NCBI RefSeq assembly: GCF_044466355.1
Contig: NZ_JBITMQ010000001.1
Location: 1,116,001 to 1,180,000 of the forward strand
Source: Actinophytocola sp044466355
GTDB lineage: Bacteria; Actinomycetota; Actinomycetes; Mycobacteriales; Pseudonocardiaceae
DNA length: 64,000 bases
Direction: 5' to 3'
The position numbers were made by a program, and so were the translations under genes. The notes beneath the pieces are model-generated. The model was given only the letters and a program-made list of their open reading frames with translations, had not been told where the DNA came from and did no database searches. Every line of letters begins with the position of its first letter. Positions within the stretch are counted from its first letter, which is position 1. Positions 43,420 to 52,699 of this stretch are shown here, piece after piece.

Positions 43420-44777
43420 GACGCGGACAGCGCACGGGCGCACGCGTCCAGCCCGTACTCGCTGGACGCCTTCACGAACACCACGTCGCCCGGGGTGATC
43501 AGTTCGGTGGCCACGCGGACCGCCTCCGCCACGTCGTCGACCGGGTGCACCGCGACGCCGGACGCCGCCCGTGCCATGGCCCGGGGATCGCCGTCGCCGA
43601 CCGCGATCAGCACGTCGATGCCGAGGTCGGCGACCAGCCTGCCGACCTGTTCGTGCCTGGCCCGTGCGGCGTCGCCCTGTTGCCCCATCGCGCCGAGTAC
43701 CGCGATGGTGCGGCGGTCCGCGGCCAGCGCCCGGAACGCGTGCAACCCGGCGCGCATGGACTCCGGGTTGGCGTTGTAGGCGTCGTTGACGACGGTGACG
43801 CCGTCGGGCCGCTCGGTGATCTCGAAGCGGCCCGGAGACCGGCGCGTGGCCGCGTTCAGCCCGGCGGCGATCTCGTCGGTCGACAACCCCAGCGCGACGG
43901 CGGCCGCCGCGGCACCCAGCGCGTTGGCCACCTGGTGCTCGCCGACGAGGTCGAGCGCGACCCGCGCCCGGCCCGACGGCGTGACGAGGTGGAACGACGG
44001 CCGTGCGCGGTCGTCCGCACGCACCTCCTCGGCACGCACCGCCGACGCCTTGCCGTACCACAGGATCCTGCCCGCGGTGCGGTCCGCCATGCCCACCACG
44101 TACGGGTCGTCGGCGTTCAGCAGCGCGTACCCGTCCGGCTGCAGCGCCGCCACCAGCTCGCCCTTCGCCTCGGCCACGTCCGCCAGGCCGCCGCCCATGC
44201 GGGACACGTGGGCCGCACCCACGTTGAGCACGAGGCTCACGTGCGGCGGCGCGATCCCGGTCAGGTACGTCAGGTCGCCCTTCCTGCCCGCGCCCATCTC
44301 CAGCACCAGGTACCGGGTCCCGGCATCGGCCCGCAGCACGGTGAGCGGCAGCCCGAGCTCGTTGTTGAACGAGCGGTCGGTCGACACCGTCGGCGCGTGC
44401 CGTTCGAGGATCTGGGCCAGCAGGTCCTTGGTGGTGGTCTTGCCGACGGAGCCGGTCAGTGCGATCACCGTGCAGTCGAGGCGGGTGAGCACGTGCCCGG
44501 CCAGCACGCCCAGCGCCGCCTGCACGTCCGTCACCACGATCGCGGGCACCCCGACGGGACGGGCGGCCAGCACGGCCACGGCGCCGCCCGCCACCGCCCT
44601 GGCCGCGTAGTCGTGCCCGTCGACCCGGCTGCCGACCGTCGCGGCGAACAGGCCGCCGGACACCACCTCCCGCGAGTCGACCGCCGCCGGACCCGTCACC
44701 AGCGCCTCCGGGTCGGGTACCGCGTCCAGGCGTGCGTCCAGGACCTGGGCGATCTCCGCCAGCGTCATCGGGATCAC
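43416..44777 (-). CDS. murF: UDP-MurNAc-tripeptide--D-Ala-D-Ala ligase
   Basis: This 453-aa Mur ligase has the ATP loop IALTGSVGKTTTKDLLAQ (about residues 105-122), DRSFNNELGLPLTVL, LEMGAGRKGDL, VVNDAYNANPESMRAGL and the C-terminal FVKASSEYGLDACARAL. It joins D-Ala-D-Ala to the UDP-MurNAc-tripeptide in the cytoplasm. The start is GTG 44777, overlapping the ddl stop by 4 bp; ATG 44768 is an alternative. It is paired with ddl and is not in a division-cell-wall cluster, so it may be a second copy. Confidence 0.9.
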   Translation of the reverse strand: MIPMTLAEIAQVLDARLDAVPDPEALVTGPAAVDSREVVSGGLFAATVGSRVDGHDYAARAVAGGAVAVLAARPVGVPAIVVTDVQAALGVLAGHVLTRLDCTVIALTGSVGKTTTKDLLAQILERHAPTVSTDRSFNNELGLPLTVLRADAGTRYLVLEMGAGRKGDLTYLTGIAPPHVSLVLNVGAAHVSRMGGGLADVAEAKGELVAALQPDGYALLNADDPYVVGMADRTAGRILWYGKASAVRAEEVRADDRARPSFHLVTPSGRARVALDLVGEHQVANALGAAAAAVALGLSTDEIAAGLNAATRRSPGRFEITERPDGVTVVNDAYNANPESMRAGLHAFRALAADRRTIAVLGAMGQQGDAARARHEQVGRLVADLGIDVLIAVGDGDPRAMARAASGVAVHPVDDVAEAVRVATELITPGDVVFVKASSEYGLDACARALSAS

Positions 44778-45730
44778 GCGCCGCTCCTCGCCAGTGCCAG
44801 GCCGATGAGCCGGTCCAGCAGGTCCGGGTAGGACAGCCCGCTGGCCGCCCACCCCCTGGCGTAGACGGAACGGGCGGTGAAGCCGGGCATCGTGTTGATC
44901 TCCAGTACGTACAGGCGGCCCGTGTGCTCCTCGTAGAGGAAGTCGACGCGGGCCAGGCCGTAGGCGCCGATCGTCCGGTACGCGTGCAGGGACAGCTCGC
45001 GCACCTCCTCTGCGACCGGGCCGGGCAGCGGCGCGGGCACCGTGGCCAGCTCGTAGTCGCTGAGGTACTTGGACTTGTAGTCGAGCCAGTCGCCGCGACG
45101 GTTGAGCTCGACGGCGACCGAGGCGGCGGGGGTGTCGTGGTCGCCGAGCACGCCGCAGGTCAGCTCGCGGGCGACGACACCCTGTTCGACGACCGCGACC
45201 CGGTCGTAGCGCAACGCCAGCTCGACCCCGGCGTCCAGTTCCGCCATGGAGGTGACGCGGGAGACGCCGATGGAGGAGCCCATGTTGGCGGGCTTGACGA
45301 ACAGGGGCCAGTCGAGCGACTTCACCAGGCCCTGCCGGTCGGACGTGGTGCGCCAGTCGTGCTCGCTGAACCAGACGTGCGGGGTGACCGGAATGCCTTC
45401 GGCCTGGAACGCCCGCCGCATCGCGGTCTTGTCCATCGCCACCGCCGAGGCCAGGACGCCGCAACCCACGTACGGCAGGCCGAGCGCCGCCAGGTGTCCC
45501 TGCACGACACCGTCCTCACCGAACGGGCCGTGCAGCACCGGGAAGACGACGTCCACCGCACCCCTGCGCAGCTCCGTCGACCAGCCGCCCTGCCGGTCGA
45601 TGACGACGAGGACGGGGTCGTACCGGTCCGTCGGCAGCGCGTCGAACACCGCCCGCGCCGACTGCAGCGACACCTCGTGCTCGGCGGATGGTCCGCCTGC
45701 CAGCACCGCCACGCGCAGGCGTTCAGTCAT
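44774..45730 (-). CDS. ddl: D-alanine--D-alanine ligase
   Basis: This 318-aa ATP-grasp ligase has the N-terminal VAVLAGGPSAEHEVSLQSAR, HGPFGEDGVVQG, VKPANMGSSIGVSRV, and the metal/ATP end LEINTMPGFTARSVY. In the omega-loop region it has DYKSKYLSD, with the Tyr typical of D-Ala:D-Ala ligases; VanA-type D-lactate enzymes differ here. It feeds murF, which overlaps its end. The divergent Asp/Glu racemase lies 106 bp upstream. There is no vanHX beside it, so glycopeptide resistance is not indicated. Confidence 0.9.
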   Translation of the reverse strand: MTERLRVAVLAGGPSAEHEVSLQSARAVFDALPTDRYDPVLVVIDRQGGWSTELRRGAVDVVFPVLHGPFGEDGVVQGHLAALGLPYVGCGVLASAVAMDKTAMRRAFQAEGIPVTPHVWFSEHDWRTTSDRQGLVKSLDWPLFVKPANMGSSIGVSRVTSMAELDAGVELALRYDRVAVVEQGVVARELTCGVLGDHDTPAASVAVELNRRGDWLDYKSKYLSDYELATVPAPLPGPVAEEVRELSLHAYRTIGAYGLARVDFLYEEHTGRLYVLEINTMPGFTARSVYARGWAASGLSYPDLLDRLIGLALARSGA

Positions 45731-45836
45731 GATCACCCGGGCAGTGTCGGAGTTCGCGTTGACCGGCCACCAGAGCATTTACTGGTCATTTTCTGGTCTG
45801 CTGAACGAGCAGGATCTCCCTCTACCGTGCCGGGCC

Positions 45837-46562
45837 ATGCGCACCATCGGGTTGATCGGCGGGTTGAGCTGGGAGTCGACGGTCATCTACTACCAGGTCG
45901 TCAACCAGCGGGTACGTGCACGCCTCGGCGGCAGCCATTCCGCCAACAGCCTGATCTGGTCGGTCGACTACACGATCGTCGAGGACCTCATCGTCGCCGG
46001 CCGCTGGCACGAGGTGGGCGAGCTGCTCGCGGCCGCCGGCGTCCGGTTGGAGGCCATGGGCGCCGAGCTGCTTCTCATCTGCAGCAACACTTTCAGCCGG
46101 GTGAACGACGACGTGGCGCGGGCGGCGAGTGTGCCGGTGCTCCACATCGCCGACGCCGTGGGCGCCGAGATCAGTGCCAGGGGGCTGCGCACGGTCGGTC
46201 TGCTGGGCACCCGCTTCACGATGGAGGAGCCCTTCTACCGGGACCGGTTGGCGGAGCACGGCTGCGACGTGCTCGTCCCCGGACGGGACGAACGCGAGCT
46301 GGTCCACCGCGTGATCTTCGAGGAGCTGATCCGCGGGGTGCTGCGACCCTCGTCCAGACAGGCCTACGTGCGGACGATCGCCGGCCTGGCCGACCGGGGC
46401 GCCGAGGCCGTCGTGCTCGGCTGCACCGAGATCGAGCTGCTCGTCACCGACGAGGACACGGCCGTCCCGTTGCTGCCGAGCGCCCGGCTGCACGCGGAGG
46501 CGGCGGCCGCCTTCGCCCTGGGTGCTACCCCGACAGTTCTCGGCGCCAGAGGTCTTCGCTGA
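45837..46562 (+). CDS. Aspartate/glutamate racemase-family protein
   Basis: This 241-aa protein has MRTIGLIGGLSWESTVIYY, the first catalytic Cys in LLICSNTF (about residue 82) and the second in VLGCTEIELL (about 197), the two-cysteine pattern of PLP-independent Asp/Glu racemases (YgeA-like). It interconverts an L- and D-amino acid; the preferred one is unknown. It is divergent from ddl-murF, so a supply of D-amino acids to the cell wall is plausible. Its end overlaps the NTPase gene on the other strand by 38 bp. Confidence 0.85.
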   Translation: MRTIGLIGGLSWESTVIYYQVVNQRVRARLGGSHSANSLIWSVDYTIVEDLIVAGRWHEVGELLAAAGVRLEAMGAELLLICSNTFSRVNDDVARAASVPVLHIADAVGAEISARGLRTVGLLGTRFTMEEPFYRDRLAEHGCDVLVPGRDERELVHRVIFEELIRGVLRPSSRQAYVRTIAGLADRGAEAVVLGCTEIELLVTDEDTAVPLLPSARLHAEAAAAFALGATPTVLGARGLR

Positions 46563-48468
46563 TGCGTTCGACCCCGGCGACCAGGTGACGGCGATACGTG
46601 CTGAACGACAGGCCGAGGCGTTCGGCGGCGACCTCCTGGGTGGGGGCGCCACGCAGGTAGGTCATGTCGAGGGCGCGGTGCGGCTTGGCGGCCCTCGGGT
46701 CCCGGCCCAGGGCGCGGATGGCGTCCTCGACCAGTTCGCGCAGCGCGCCGACGGGGTCGGCGCGGCCTGCGAGCAACCGGCTGCGGGTGAGCGGGTTGCG
46801 GGCCAGCTCCGCGTGTTTCGACAGGTGCCGCAGGGTTTTGCGGACGGCGTCGGCGAACTCGTCCTGTGACAGCACCGTCAGCTCGGGTTCGTGCTGGACC
46901 ATCGGCTCCCGCGCACCCGACAGCACGCGGTCGAGCCACACCCGCGCCGGTACGGTTCGCCAGTCGTGCGCGGGTGGTTCGGCACCGAACGACCACGCCA
47001 GGTGGTCCGAGCGCAGCAACCAGCCCACCGCACGCCAGCGGATCAGGCTCACGACCGGCGACGTGCCCCCGCGCCGCGCACGCACCCAGCTCCGGTGGAC
47101 CGCCAGGTGCTCGCCGGGCCGCGGCGGAGCGGTGGCGCGGGCGTGCGCCCAGGCCGCGGCGACCACCGGATCCGCCTCCGAGTCCCGTTCCGACGCCACA
47201 CGGAGCCACGCGGAGACGCCCGCGAGTTCGCCGTCCGCGATGGTGCGGTAGAGGCGGAAGGCGTCCGGCTGCCGCGTCGTCCAGTGGGCGACCACCTCCG
47301 CCGCGTCCCACTCGGCGGCCAGGCGCAGCACGTCGTCGGCGTCCTCGGGCCGGAACACGTCCTCGTACACCTCGTCCACCGCGCGCCAGACGTGCGGCCC
47401 CGGTGCCCGGCCTTCGGCGCGGTGCAGGTAGAACAGCGAGCCGACGGCGCGGAGCACGTCCGCGTCGTCGGCGGCGTGGATCCGCTCCGTCAGGTGGGCC
47501 CTGACGCGCAGGCGCAGGTCCGCGTGGCCCTCGGGGTCGCGCCAGCGCAGGTCGGCGTCGAGGGCCTGCCGTACGACGTCGTGGGGGAACAGCCCGAACG
47601 GGCTCGACTCGACGAACGGCAGCCGTCGCAGCCAGGAGAACAGCGCCGCCGCGTCCGCACCGGGCAGCACCGCGCGCAGCACGTCCTGTGTGGACCGGTA
47701 GGTGAGCGCGCAGACGTCGAGGGCCTGCCGGTGAGCGGGACCGGGCACGTCGCCGACGACGTCGTCGAGCAGGGCGGCGACCAGGTCGTGGGGCCGGCGG
47801 CCGTCGAGCACGGCCGCCGCCCCGAGCGTCAACGCGAGCGGGTGCCCACCCGCGAAGGCCAGCAGCTGATCACGCAACACACCGGCCACGCCGCGGGACT
47901 CCAGCAACGCGTCGGCGTCCATGGGGTCCAGGTCGCCCAGCCGGATGACCCGCACCACCTCGGCCCAGCCCGGGTCGGCCCGCCACGTCACGTCCGGGGC
48001 CACCCGCCCGGCCACGACGACGACCGCGCCCGCAGGCAACCTCGGCAGGAACCGCTCACGCAGCCACCCCGCCAGACCGTCCAGGCGCTCGATCGCGTCG
48101 ACCAGCAGCACCGCGCGTTCGTCGGCGAGGACTGGCCCCGCCTCGGCCAGGAACGCCGTGGGGGAGGGGACGAGCACCCGTCCGTCCAGCACCGTCACCG
48201 TGCGCCCGGCCTCCGCGGCCCGCTGGGCGAAGCACCGCAGCAGCGCCGACTTGCCGACGCCGCCGGGGCCGTGCACGAACAGCACCCCGCCGCCGCACAA
48301 CGCCTCGTCGAAGGCGGCGCGTTCCTCCTTCCGCCCGACGAAGGCACGCAGCCGCGCGGCCTGGAGACGTCCGTGCAGGGCACCGAGTGGTTCGGTCACG
48401 ACGACCACGATCGACGCCGAATGTGCGTGCGCCGTCCGCGGTGTGTCACGGTTTCTCGACAGCCGCAT
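46525..48468 (-). CDS. NTPase with C-terminal helix-turn-helix (STAND-like regulator)
   Basis: A protein of up to 647 aa. Walker A FVHGPGGVGKSALLRCF (about residues 66-82) and Walker B AVLLVDAIERLDG are followed by a long helical region and a C-terminal HTH (TQEVAAERLGLSFSTYRRHL). This fits a signalling ATPase that binds DNA, such as the LuxR/AfsR-like STAND group, though sensor repeats are not obvious. ATG 48468 is the longest start, but GTG 48399 (VTEPLGALHGRL) may be the real one, as the first 20 residues look untranslated. It is divergent from a Ser/Thr kinase. Confidence 0.75.
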   Translation of the reverse strand: MRLSRNRDTPRTAHAHSASIVVVVTEPLGALHGRLQAARLRAFVGRKEERAAFDEALCGGGVLFVHGPGGVGKSALLRCFAQRAAEAGRTVTVLDGRVLVPSPTAFLAEAGPVLADERAVLLVDAIERLDGLAGWLRERFLPRLPAGAVVVVAGRVAPDVTWRADPGWAEVVRVIRLGDLDPMDADALLESRGVAGVLRDQLLAFAGGHPLALTLGAAAVLDGRRPHDLVAALLDDVVGDVPGPAHRQALDVCALTYRSTQDVLRAVLPGADAAALFSWLRRLPFVESSPFGLFPHDVVRQALDADLRWRDPEGHADLRLRVRAHLTERIHAADDADVLRAVGSLFYLHRAEGRAPGPHVWRAVDEVYEDVFRPEDADDVLRLAAEWDAAEVVAHWTTRQPDAFRLYRTIADGELAGVSAWLRVASERDSEADPVVAAAWAHARATAPPRPGEHLAVHRSWVRARRGGTSPVVSLIRWRAVGWLLRSDHLAWSFGAEPPAHDWRTVPARVWLDRVLSGAREPMVQHEPELTVLSQDEFADAVRKTLRHLSKHAELARNPLTRSRLLAGRADPVGALRELVEDAIRALGRDPRAAKPHRALDMTYLRGAPTQEVAAERLGLSFSTYRRHLVAGVERISEDLWRRELSG

Positions 48469-48530
48469 GCCGACGTTCGGCCACGGAAGGGTGAGCTGCG
48501 CTTATAGGATCCCCACGCGATGGACTCGGG

Positions 48531-49922
48531 GTGACGGTCGGATGGGGTGCGGACGTGGGGTGGCAGTTCGGCCATTACCGGATGGAGGGGTTGATCGCCC
48601 GAGGTGGCATGGGCGAGGTGCACCGCGCCTACGACACCCAGCACGACCGGGTGGTGGCGGTCAAGCTGCTCAACGCACACCTCGTCGACGACGACGAGTT
48701 CCGGCGGCGGTTCATCCGTGAGGCACGTGCCGCGGCCCGGCTCCGGGAGCCGCACGTCATCCCCATCCACGCGTACGGCGAGATCGACGGACGCCTGTAC
48801 CTGGACATGCGGCTCGTCGAAGGCGACGACGTCAGCACCCTCCTGGCGCGGCACGGGTTCATGGCGCCCTCGGCCGCCGTCGACCTGGTCGTGCAGGTGG
48901 CCGGCGCGCTCGACGCGGCCCACGCCGACGGGCTCGTACACCGCGACGTGAAGCCGTCGAACGTGCTGCTCGACGCCGGTGGCTTCGCCTACCTCGTGGA
49001 CTTCGGCATCGCCCGGTCCATGTCCGCCAGCTCCGCCATCACCGGCATCGGTGTCCCGGTCGGGACCGTCGCCTACATGGCGCCCGAACGGTTCCAGCCC
49101 GACAGCCTGGTCGACCACCGCGCGGACGTCTACTCGCTCGCCTGCCTGCTCTACCAGTGCCTCGCCGGGTCGGCGCCGTTCCCCGACGAGAACCCGTTCG
49201 CCCTCATGCAGGCCCACCTCCACCGGGAACCGCCGCGGCTCACCGACCGGCGGCCCGACCTGCCACCCGCGTTGGACCACGTCATCACGACCGGCATGGC
49301 GAAGAACCCCGCAGACCGGTACCAGACCGCGGGGTGCCTGGCCGTGGCGGCCAGGCACGCCCTGGCGCGGCAGGCGTCCCGCCCAGCCACGGTGCCGGTG
49401 CCCCTGGCGCCCCTGCCACCACACCGCGCCGGGCGGTGGTGGCTCGTCGGCGCCGCGGTCGCGGTCGTGGCCGCGTTGGCGGGCGCGGCGGTGCTCATCG
49501 GCCTTGCCCGCTCGGACGGCGACGGAGCGCCCGAGAGCCGGTCGACGACGACCACGAACGAGACCACCACCCGTCCCGACCCCCCGGACGCCGAGCTCGC
49601 GGTGTCGGTCCCGATCAGCACGCCGGACTGCGACGGCAGCTACATCGTCATCGTGGGGTCCGCCGTGAACCCCGACGAGTACCCGCAGGACGTCCAGGCC
49701 TTTCTCGACGCCAAGCCCGGCGCGGGCTACCTCCACGCCCCCTCGACCGGGTGCGGGTCACTCCGGCAGCGGATCGACGGCGCGGACATCTACTCCGTCT
49801 ACTACGGACCCTTTCCCGACGAGGCCGAGGCCTGCGCCCGCCGCACGACCGAGGGCGGCGACGCCTTCGTCCGCAGGCTGGACAACACCTCCTCACCGGA
49901 GAAGGCGGTCAGCTGCGGCTGA
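48531..49922 (+). CDS. Membrane Ser/Thr protein kinase with extracellular domain
   Basis: This 463-aa protein has a kinase domain (about 15-275) with GLIARGGMGEVH, VKLLNAH, the catalytic HRDVKPSN, DFG and APE motifs, and a GTVAYMAPERF activation-loop end. A juxtamembrane stretch, one membrane helix (about 304-327), a Thr-rich linker and an extracellular domain of about 100 residues follow (SYIVIVGSAVNPDEY; two or more Cys), probably a SPOR-like or ligand-binding fold. The start is GTG 48531. It resembles PknB/PknX types but has no PASTA repeats. It is divergent from the NTPase/HTH gene, a possible substrate. Confidence 0.88.
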   Translation: MTVGWGADVGWQFGHYRMEGLIARGGMGEVHRAYDTQHDRVVAVKLLNAHLVDDDEFRRRFIREARAAARLREPHVIPIHAYGEIDGRLYLDMRLVEGDDVSTLLARHGFMAPSAAVDLVVQVAGALDAAHADGLVHRDVKPSNVLLDAGGFAYLVDFGIARSMSASSAITGIGVPVGTVAYMAPERFQPDSLVDHRADVYSLACLLYQCLAGSAPFPDENPFALMQAHLHREPPRLTDRRPDLPPALDHVITTGMAKNPADRYQTAGCLAVAARHALARQASRPATVPVPLAPLPPHRAGRWWLVGAAVAVVAALAGAAVLIGLARSDGDGAPESRSTTTTNETTTRPDPPDAELAVSVPISTPDCDGSYIVIVGSAVNPDEYPQDVQAFLDAKPGAGYLHAPSTGCGSLRQRIDGADIYSVYYGPFPDEAEACARRTTEGGDAFVRRLDNTSSPEKAVSCG

Positions 49923-50078
49923 CGGTGTGCCGACGCCCGTGTGGACGGACCATCGTCGTCGTCTGACCGCACGAACCCGGTGCGGGGAACGGCCTATTTC
50001 CCATCAAGACGGTTCGTAATACGTTTACCGTACGTAATGGATGTTTGTCAGTGAGTTCCCAACCCTGCGGGAGGCCCT

Positions 50079-50777
50079 GTGACGTCCACCGTCGTACACC
50101 GCGCACTGGACGGCAGGCGCTACGAGCTGAGCGGCACCCTGGACCTCGGGCAACCGAGCACGTCCTCGGTGCGGGTCACCGTGCGCGGCCGGACCCACGA
50201 ACTCGTCGCGGGCGTGAGCGGACTCGCCGAGGAGGTGGCCGCGGCCCTCGGTGTGACCGGGTTCGACGAGGAACTGGCATTCGCGGGCGGCACGCTGCTC
50301 ATCGGCCGCACCCGCCGCGTCGAGCCGGGTTCGCGGATCACCGAGAACATCCTCGTCGCCGTGTGGCGCGGGCGGCGGCACTGCCTGGTCAGCCACTTCT
50401 ACGACACCACCACCGCGGCGGCCGTCGAGGCACTCGCCACGCTCGGCGTCACCGAACACGACGACGGGATCGCCCTGCGGCCCACCGGGGGCAGCGCCGT
50501 GGTCGCGCCCGCCGCCGTGGTCAAGGAGGTGCCGTCGCTCGGCCTGCTGGAGATGACCGTCCCGTCGGCGCCGCAGGCGACGCGCCTGCCCGAGTGGAAG
50601 GGCGCCAGGACCCGCTCCGGTGAGCTGTTCTCCGACCGGATGTCCAACGGCGAGCCCTACTTCGTCCTCGCCGGCGAGGACACGTGGACGACCGTCCTCC
50701 CGCTCGCCGACACGGACCTCGCGCGGGTGCCCGCACTGGTGGACCAGCTCGGCGCGCGCCTGCTCGGCGACCGGTGA
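50079..50777 (+). CDS. Unidentified protein heading the redox-folding operon
   Basis: This 232-aa protein (GTG 50079 after GGGAGG) matches no family I recognise. It looks cytoplasmic, with two similar beta-rich halves (residues 1-110 and 115-232; VRVTVRGRTHELVAGVSGL; ILVAVWRGRRHCLVSHFYD) and no signal or membrane helix. It lies 7 bp before the MauE-like gene, so it is in the same operon. A role with the exported 12-Cys protein, such as a chaperone or modification factor, is conjecture. Confidence 0.6.
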   Translation: MTSTVVHRALDGRRYELSGTLDLGQPSTSSVRVTVRGRTHELVAGVSGLAEEVAAALGVTGFDEELAFAGGTLLIGRTRRVEPGSRITENILVAVWRGRRHCLVSHFYDTTTAAAVEALATLGVTEHDDGIALRPTGGSAVVAPAAVVKEVPSLGLLEMTVPSAPQATRLPEWKGARTRSGELFSDRMSNGEPYFVLAGEDTWTTVLPLADTDLARVPALVDQLGARLLGDR

Positions 50778-50784
50778 CGCGGTC

Positions 50785-51297
50785 GTGTTCCCCGTCAGCG
50801 TCGCGGCCTACGTCGTCCTGTTCGTGCTCGTGATCGCGGTGGCGGAACGGGTGCGCGCGCCCCGCGCCCTGCCCGCCGCGCTCGCCGCGCACCGGACCGT
50901 GCCGCGCCGCGCGATCCGGCCGGTGGCGGTCGCGGTGACCGTCGCCGAGGCGGCACTCGCCCTGCTGGTGCTCGCCGGGCCGTCCTGGCTCGGTCTCATG
51001 GCCGCCGCCGTGCTGTTCGCCTGCTACGGCGGATATGCCTGGTACGTCACGGAAAGCGGCCGTGGCGGACCGTGCGGCTGCGGCGGGGCGGACGTGCCGA
51101 TGGGACACTGGGTGACCGGCCGGGCGTTCGCACTCGCCGCGCTGGCCGTGGTCGCCGGGGTGGCGGGCGACGACGTGCTGCCGCTGACCCGGTTCGACGA
51201 GCGCCTGCTGCTCGTCCTGCTCGCCGCGGCGACGATCGGCACCTTGCTCTGGCACCTGCCCGCCGCCATGACCCGACACCCGGAGGTGGTCCGGTGA
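50785..51297 (+). CDS. MauE/DoxX-like redox-associated membrane protein
   Basis: This 170-aa protein (GTG 50785) has four membrane helices (about 5-22, 50-78, 108-125, 133-150) and the motif GGPCGCGGADVPMGHWVTGRA, typical of MauE. In methylamine dehydrogenase biogenesis MauE passes electrons to or from the thioredoxin-like MauD so that the many disulfides of the small subunit form. It is followed by the thioredoxin-like gene (4-bp overlap) and then a 12-cysteine Tat substrate, exactly the partners expected. Confidence 0.82.
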   Translation: MFPVSVAAYVVLFVLVIAVAERVRAPRALPAALAAHRTVPRRAIRPVAVAVTVAEAALALLVLAGPSWLGLMAAAVLFACYGGYAWYVTESGRGGPCGCGGADVPMGHWVTGRAFALAALAVVAGVAGDDVLPLTRFDERLLLVLLAAATIGTLLWHLPAAMTRHPEVVR

Positions 51298-51773
51298 GCT
51301 TCCAGACCAGCGCGTTGATCGTGACGTGGGTTGCCCTGCTGCTCCTCGCTTTCGTGGTGGCCGGGCTGGTCCGCCAGGTGCACGCGTTGCAGGCGGGCGC
51401 GGGCCCGCGCCCGGTCGCCGCCGGGTCGCGGACCGGGGAACCGGCGGACCTCGCGCGGTTCGGCGTGACCGGGCCCGCCGTCCTGCTGTTCCTGCGCGCC
51501 ACGTGCCACACGTGCGTCGAGGCGCTGGCGGAGACCGTCGAGGTGGCGGGGGACCGGCTGACCGTCGTCGCGCTCTACGAAGGACCGGCCCCGGACCCGG
51601 CGCCCGGCGTCGTCGCGCTCGCCGACCAGGGCCACCTGTTCGCGGGCTACGGCGCGCTCGCCACCCCGTTCGCGGTGCTGACCGGTGCGGACGGCCGGAT
51701 CGCCGCCGCCGCGCCCGTCGGGTCCAGGGCGGCCGTCCGTGCACTGCTCAACCCGGTGATGGAGGTTCGATGA
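51294..51773 (+). CDS. MauD-like thioredoxin-family protein, membrane-anchored
   Basis: This 159-aa protein (GTG 51294 overlapping the MauE stop) has an N-terminal membrane helix (about 5-25) and then a thioredoxin fold with the redox motif ATCHTCVEAL (Cys-His-Thr-Cys, about residues 70-73) and TPFAVLTGADGRI holding the cis-Pro region. The domain faces outside. It should shuttle disulfides for the cysteine-rich protein that follows (ATGA overlap), as MauD does for MauA. Confidence 0.82.
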   Translation: MSFQTSALIVTWVALLLLAFVVAGLVRQVHALQAGAGPRPVAAGSRTGEPADLARFGVTGPAVLLFLRATCHTCVEALAETVEVAGDRLTVVALYEGPAPDPAPGVVALADQGHLFAGYGALATPFAVLTGADGRIAAAAPVGSRAAVRALLNPVMEVR

Positions 51774-52699
51774 CCGACGTGATCACGGTGCCCCCGTTGC
51801 GTGGCACCGACCCCGGCATGCCCGTCGAACCACGTACGCGCGGCAGGCGGTTGCGCTGGGCGGGCTGGGCGCCGACCAGACGGGCCGTGCTGCGGGCGGG
51901 CACCGTCGCGGGGCTGACCGTGCTCGGCGGCGTGTTCCCCTCGGTGCGCAGGGCGGTCGCCGACGGCTACGACATCTACCCGAAATGTCCGTCCTACGCC
52001 GCCGACCACAACTGTTCGCCCGGCTGCGGGCCGAGCACGATCTTCGCCGACGCGTGCGTTACCTCCGGCACGAACACCGGGTTCCACAAGAACGACCAGG
52101 TCACGTGGCGGCTGCGGCCCAACGCCTGCCTGTCCGGCAGCTACGACGGCTGGATGTGGCGCTACGACCAGGCGTGCGGGGCGTGCACGTGCCACGTCGA
52201 GCGCCGCTGCCACGACGGCTACCGCAAGACCGGCTCCGGCTGGGTGAACTCCATCTGCCGGTGGACCACCGAATGCGGCTGCCCGTCGTCGGTGAGCTGG
52301 CCCTCGGTGTCCTCGGGCGCCTCCGGCGCCACCGTGACCGCGATCCAGCACCTGCTGACCCACCACCGGTTTCCGACCACAGTGGACGGTGCGTACGGCC
52401 CGGCGACCACTCAGGCGGTTCGCGACTTCCAGGCGGCGCGCGGCCTCGCGGTCACCGGCGAGGTCGGCCCCGCCACGTGGCCGTCGCTCGCGGTCACCAC
52501 CCGCCAGGGCAACAACGGCAGCCACGTGCGTGCCACCCAGGTGGAGCTCAACCGCTACGGCTACAAGCTGGTCGTGGACGGCATCTTCGGCTCGGGCACG
52601 TTCGCGGCCGCCTCGGACTTCCAACGGCAGAACAGGATCACCGTCGACGGCATCGTCGGACCCACCACGTGGCGCACCCTCACCGGTGGCGCGGTGTGA
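51770..52699 (+). CDS. Tat-exported 12-cysteine protein with two peptidoglycan-binding domains
   Basis: This 309-aa protein has a Tat signal (TRRAVLRAGTVAGLTVLGG, about residues 37-55). A cysteine-rich domain (about 70-175) has 12 Cys, starting with YPKCPSYAADHNC and ending TTECGC, and is rich in Trp. Two PG_binding_1 domains follow (about 185-245 and 247-309; TVDGAYGPATTQAVRDFQ; VVDGIFGSGTFAAASDFQ). MauA, the MauD/MauE client, is likewise Tat-exported with six disulfides. No mauB or mauG is present, so a tryptophylquinone enzyme is only a speculation. Anchoring to the wall is implied by the PG domains. ATG 51770 overlaps the MauD-like stop. Confidence 0.8.
   Translation: MTDVITVPPLRGTDPGMPVEPRTRGRRLRWAGWAPTRRAVLRAGTVAGLTVLGGVFPSVRRAVADGYDIYPKCPSYAADHNCSPGCGPSTIFADACVTSGTNTGFHKNDQVTWRLRPNACLSGSYDGWMWRYDQACGACTCHVERRCHDGYRKTGSGWVNSICRWTTECGCPSSVSWPSVSSGASGATVTAIQHLLTHHRFPTTVDGAYGPATTQAVRDFQAARGLAVTGEVGPATWPSLAVTTRQGNNGSHVRATQVELNRYGYKLVVDGIFGSGTFAAASDFQRQNRITVDGIVGPTTWRTLTGGAV

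Noticed and set aside
41080..45730. Glycopeptide-resistance (van) cluster
   Set aside because: VanZ-like and ddl/murF are present, but vanH, vanX and vanRS are absent and the ligase has the D-Ala:D-Ala omega-loop Tyr.
43416..46588. Long + strand frames across ddl-murF
   Set aside because: They have no recognisable domain and oppose two well-defined enzymes.
51770..52699. A genuine methylamine dehydrogenase small subunit (mauA)
   Set aside because: The Cys count and Tat signal fit, but the Cys spacing differs, PG-binding domains are fused, and the large subunit and mauG are missing.
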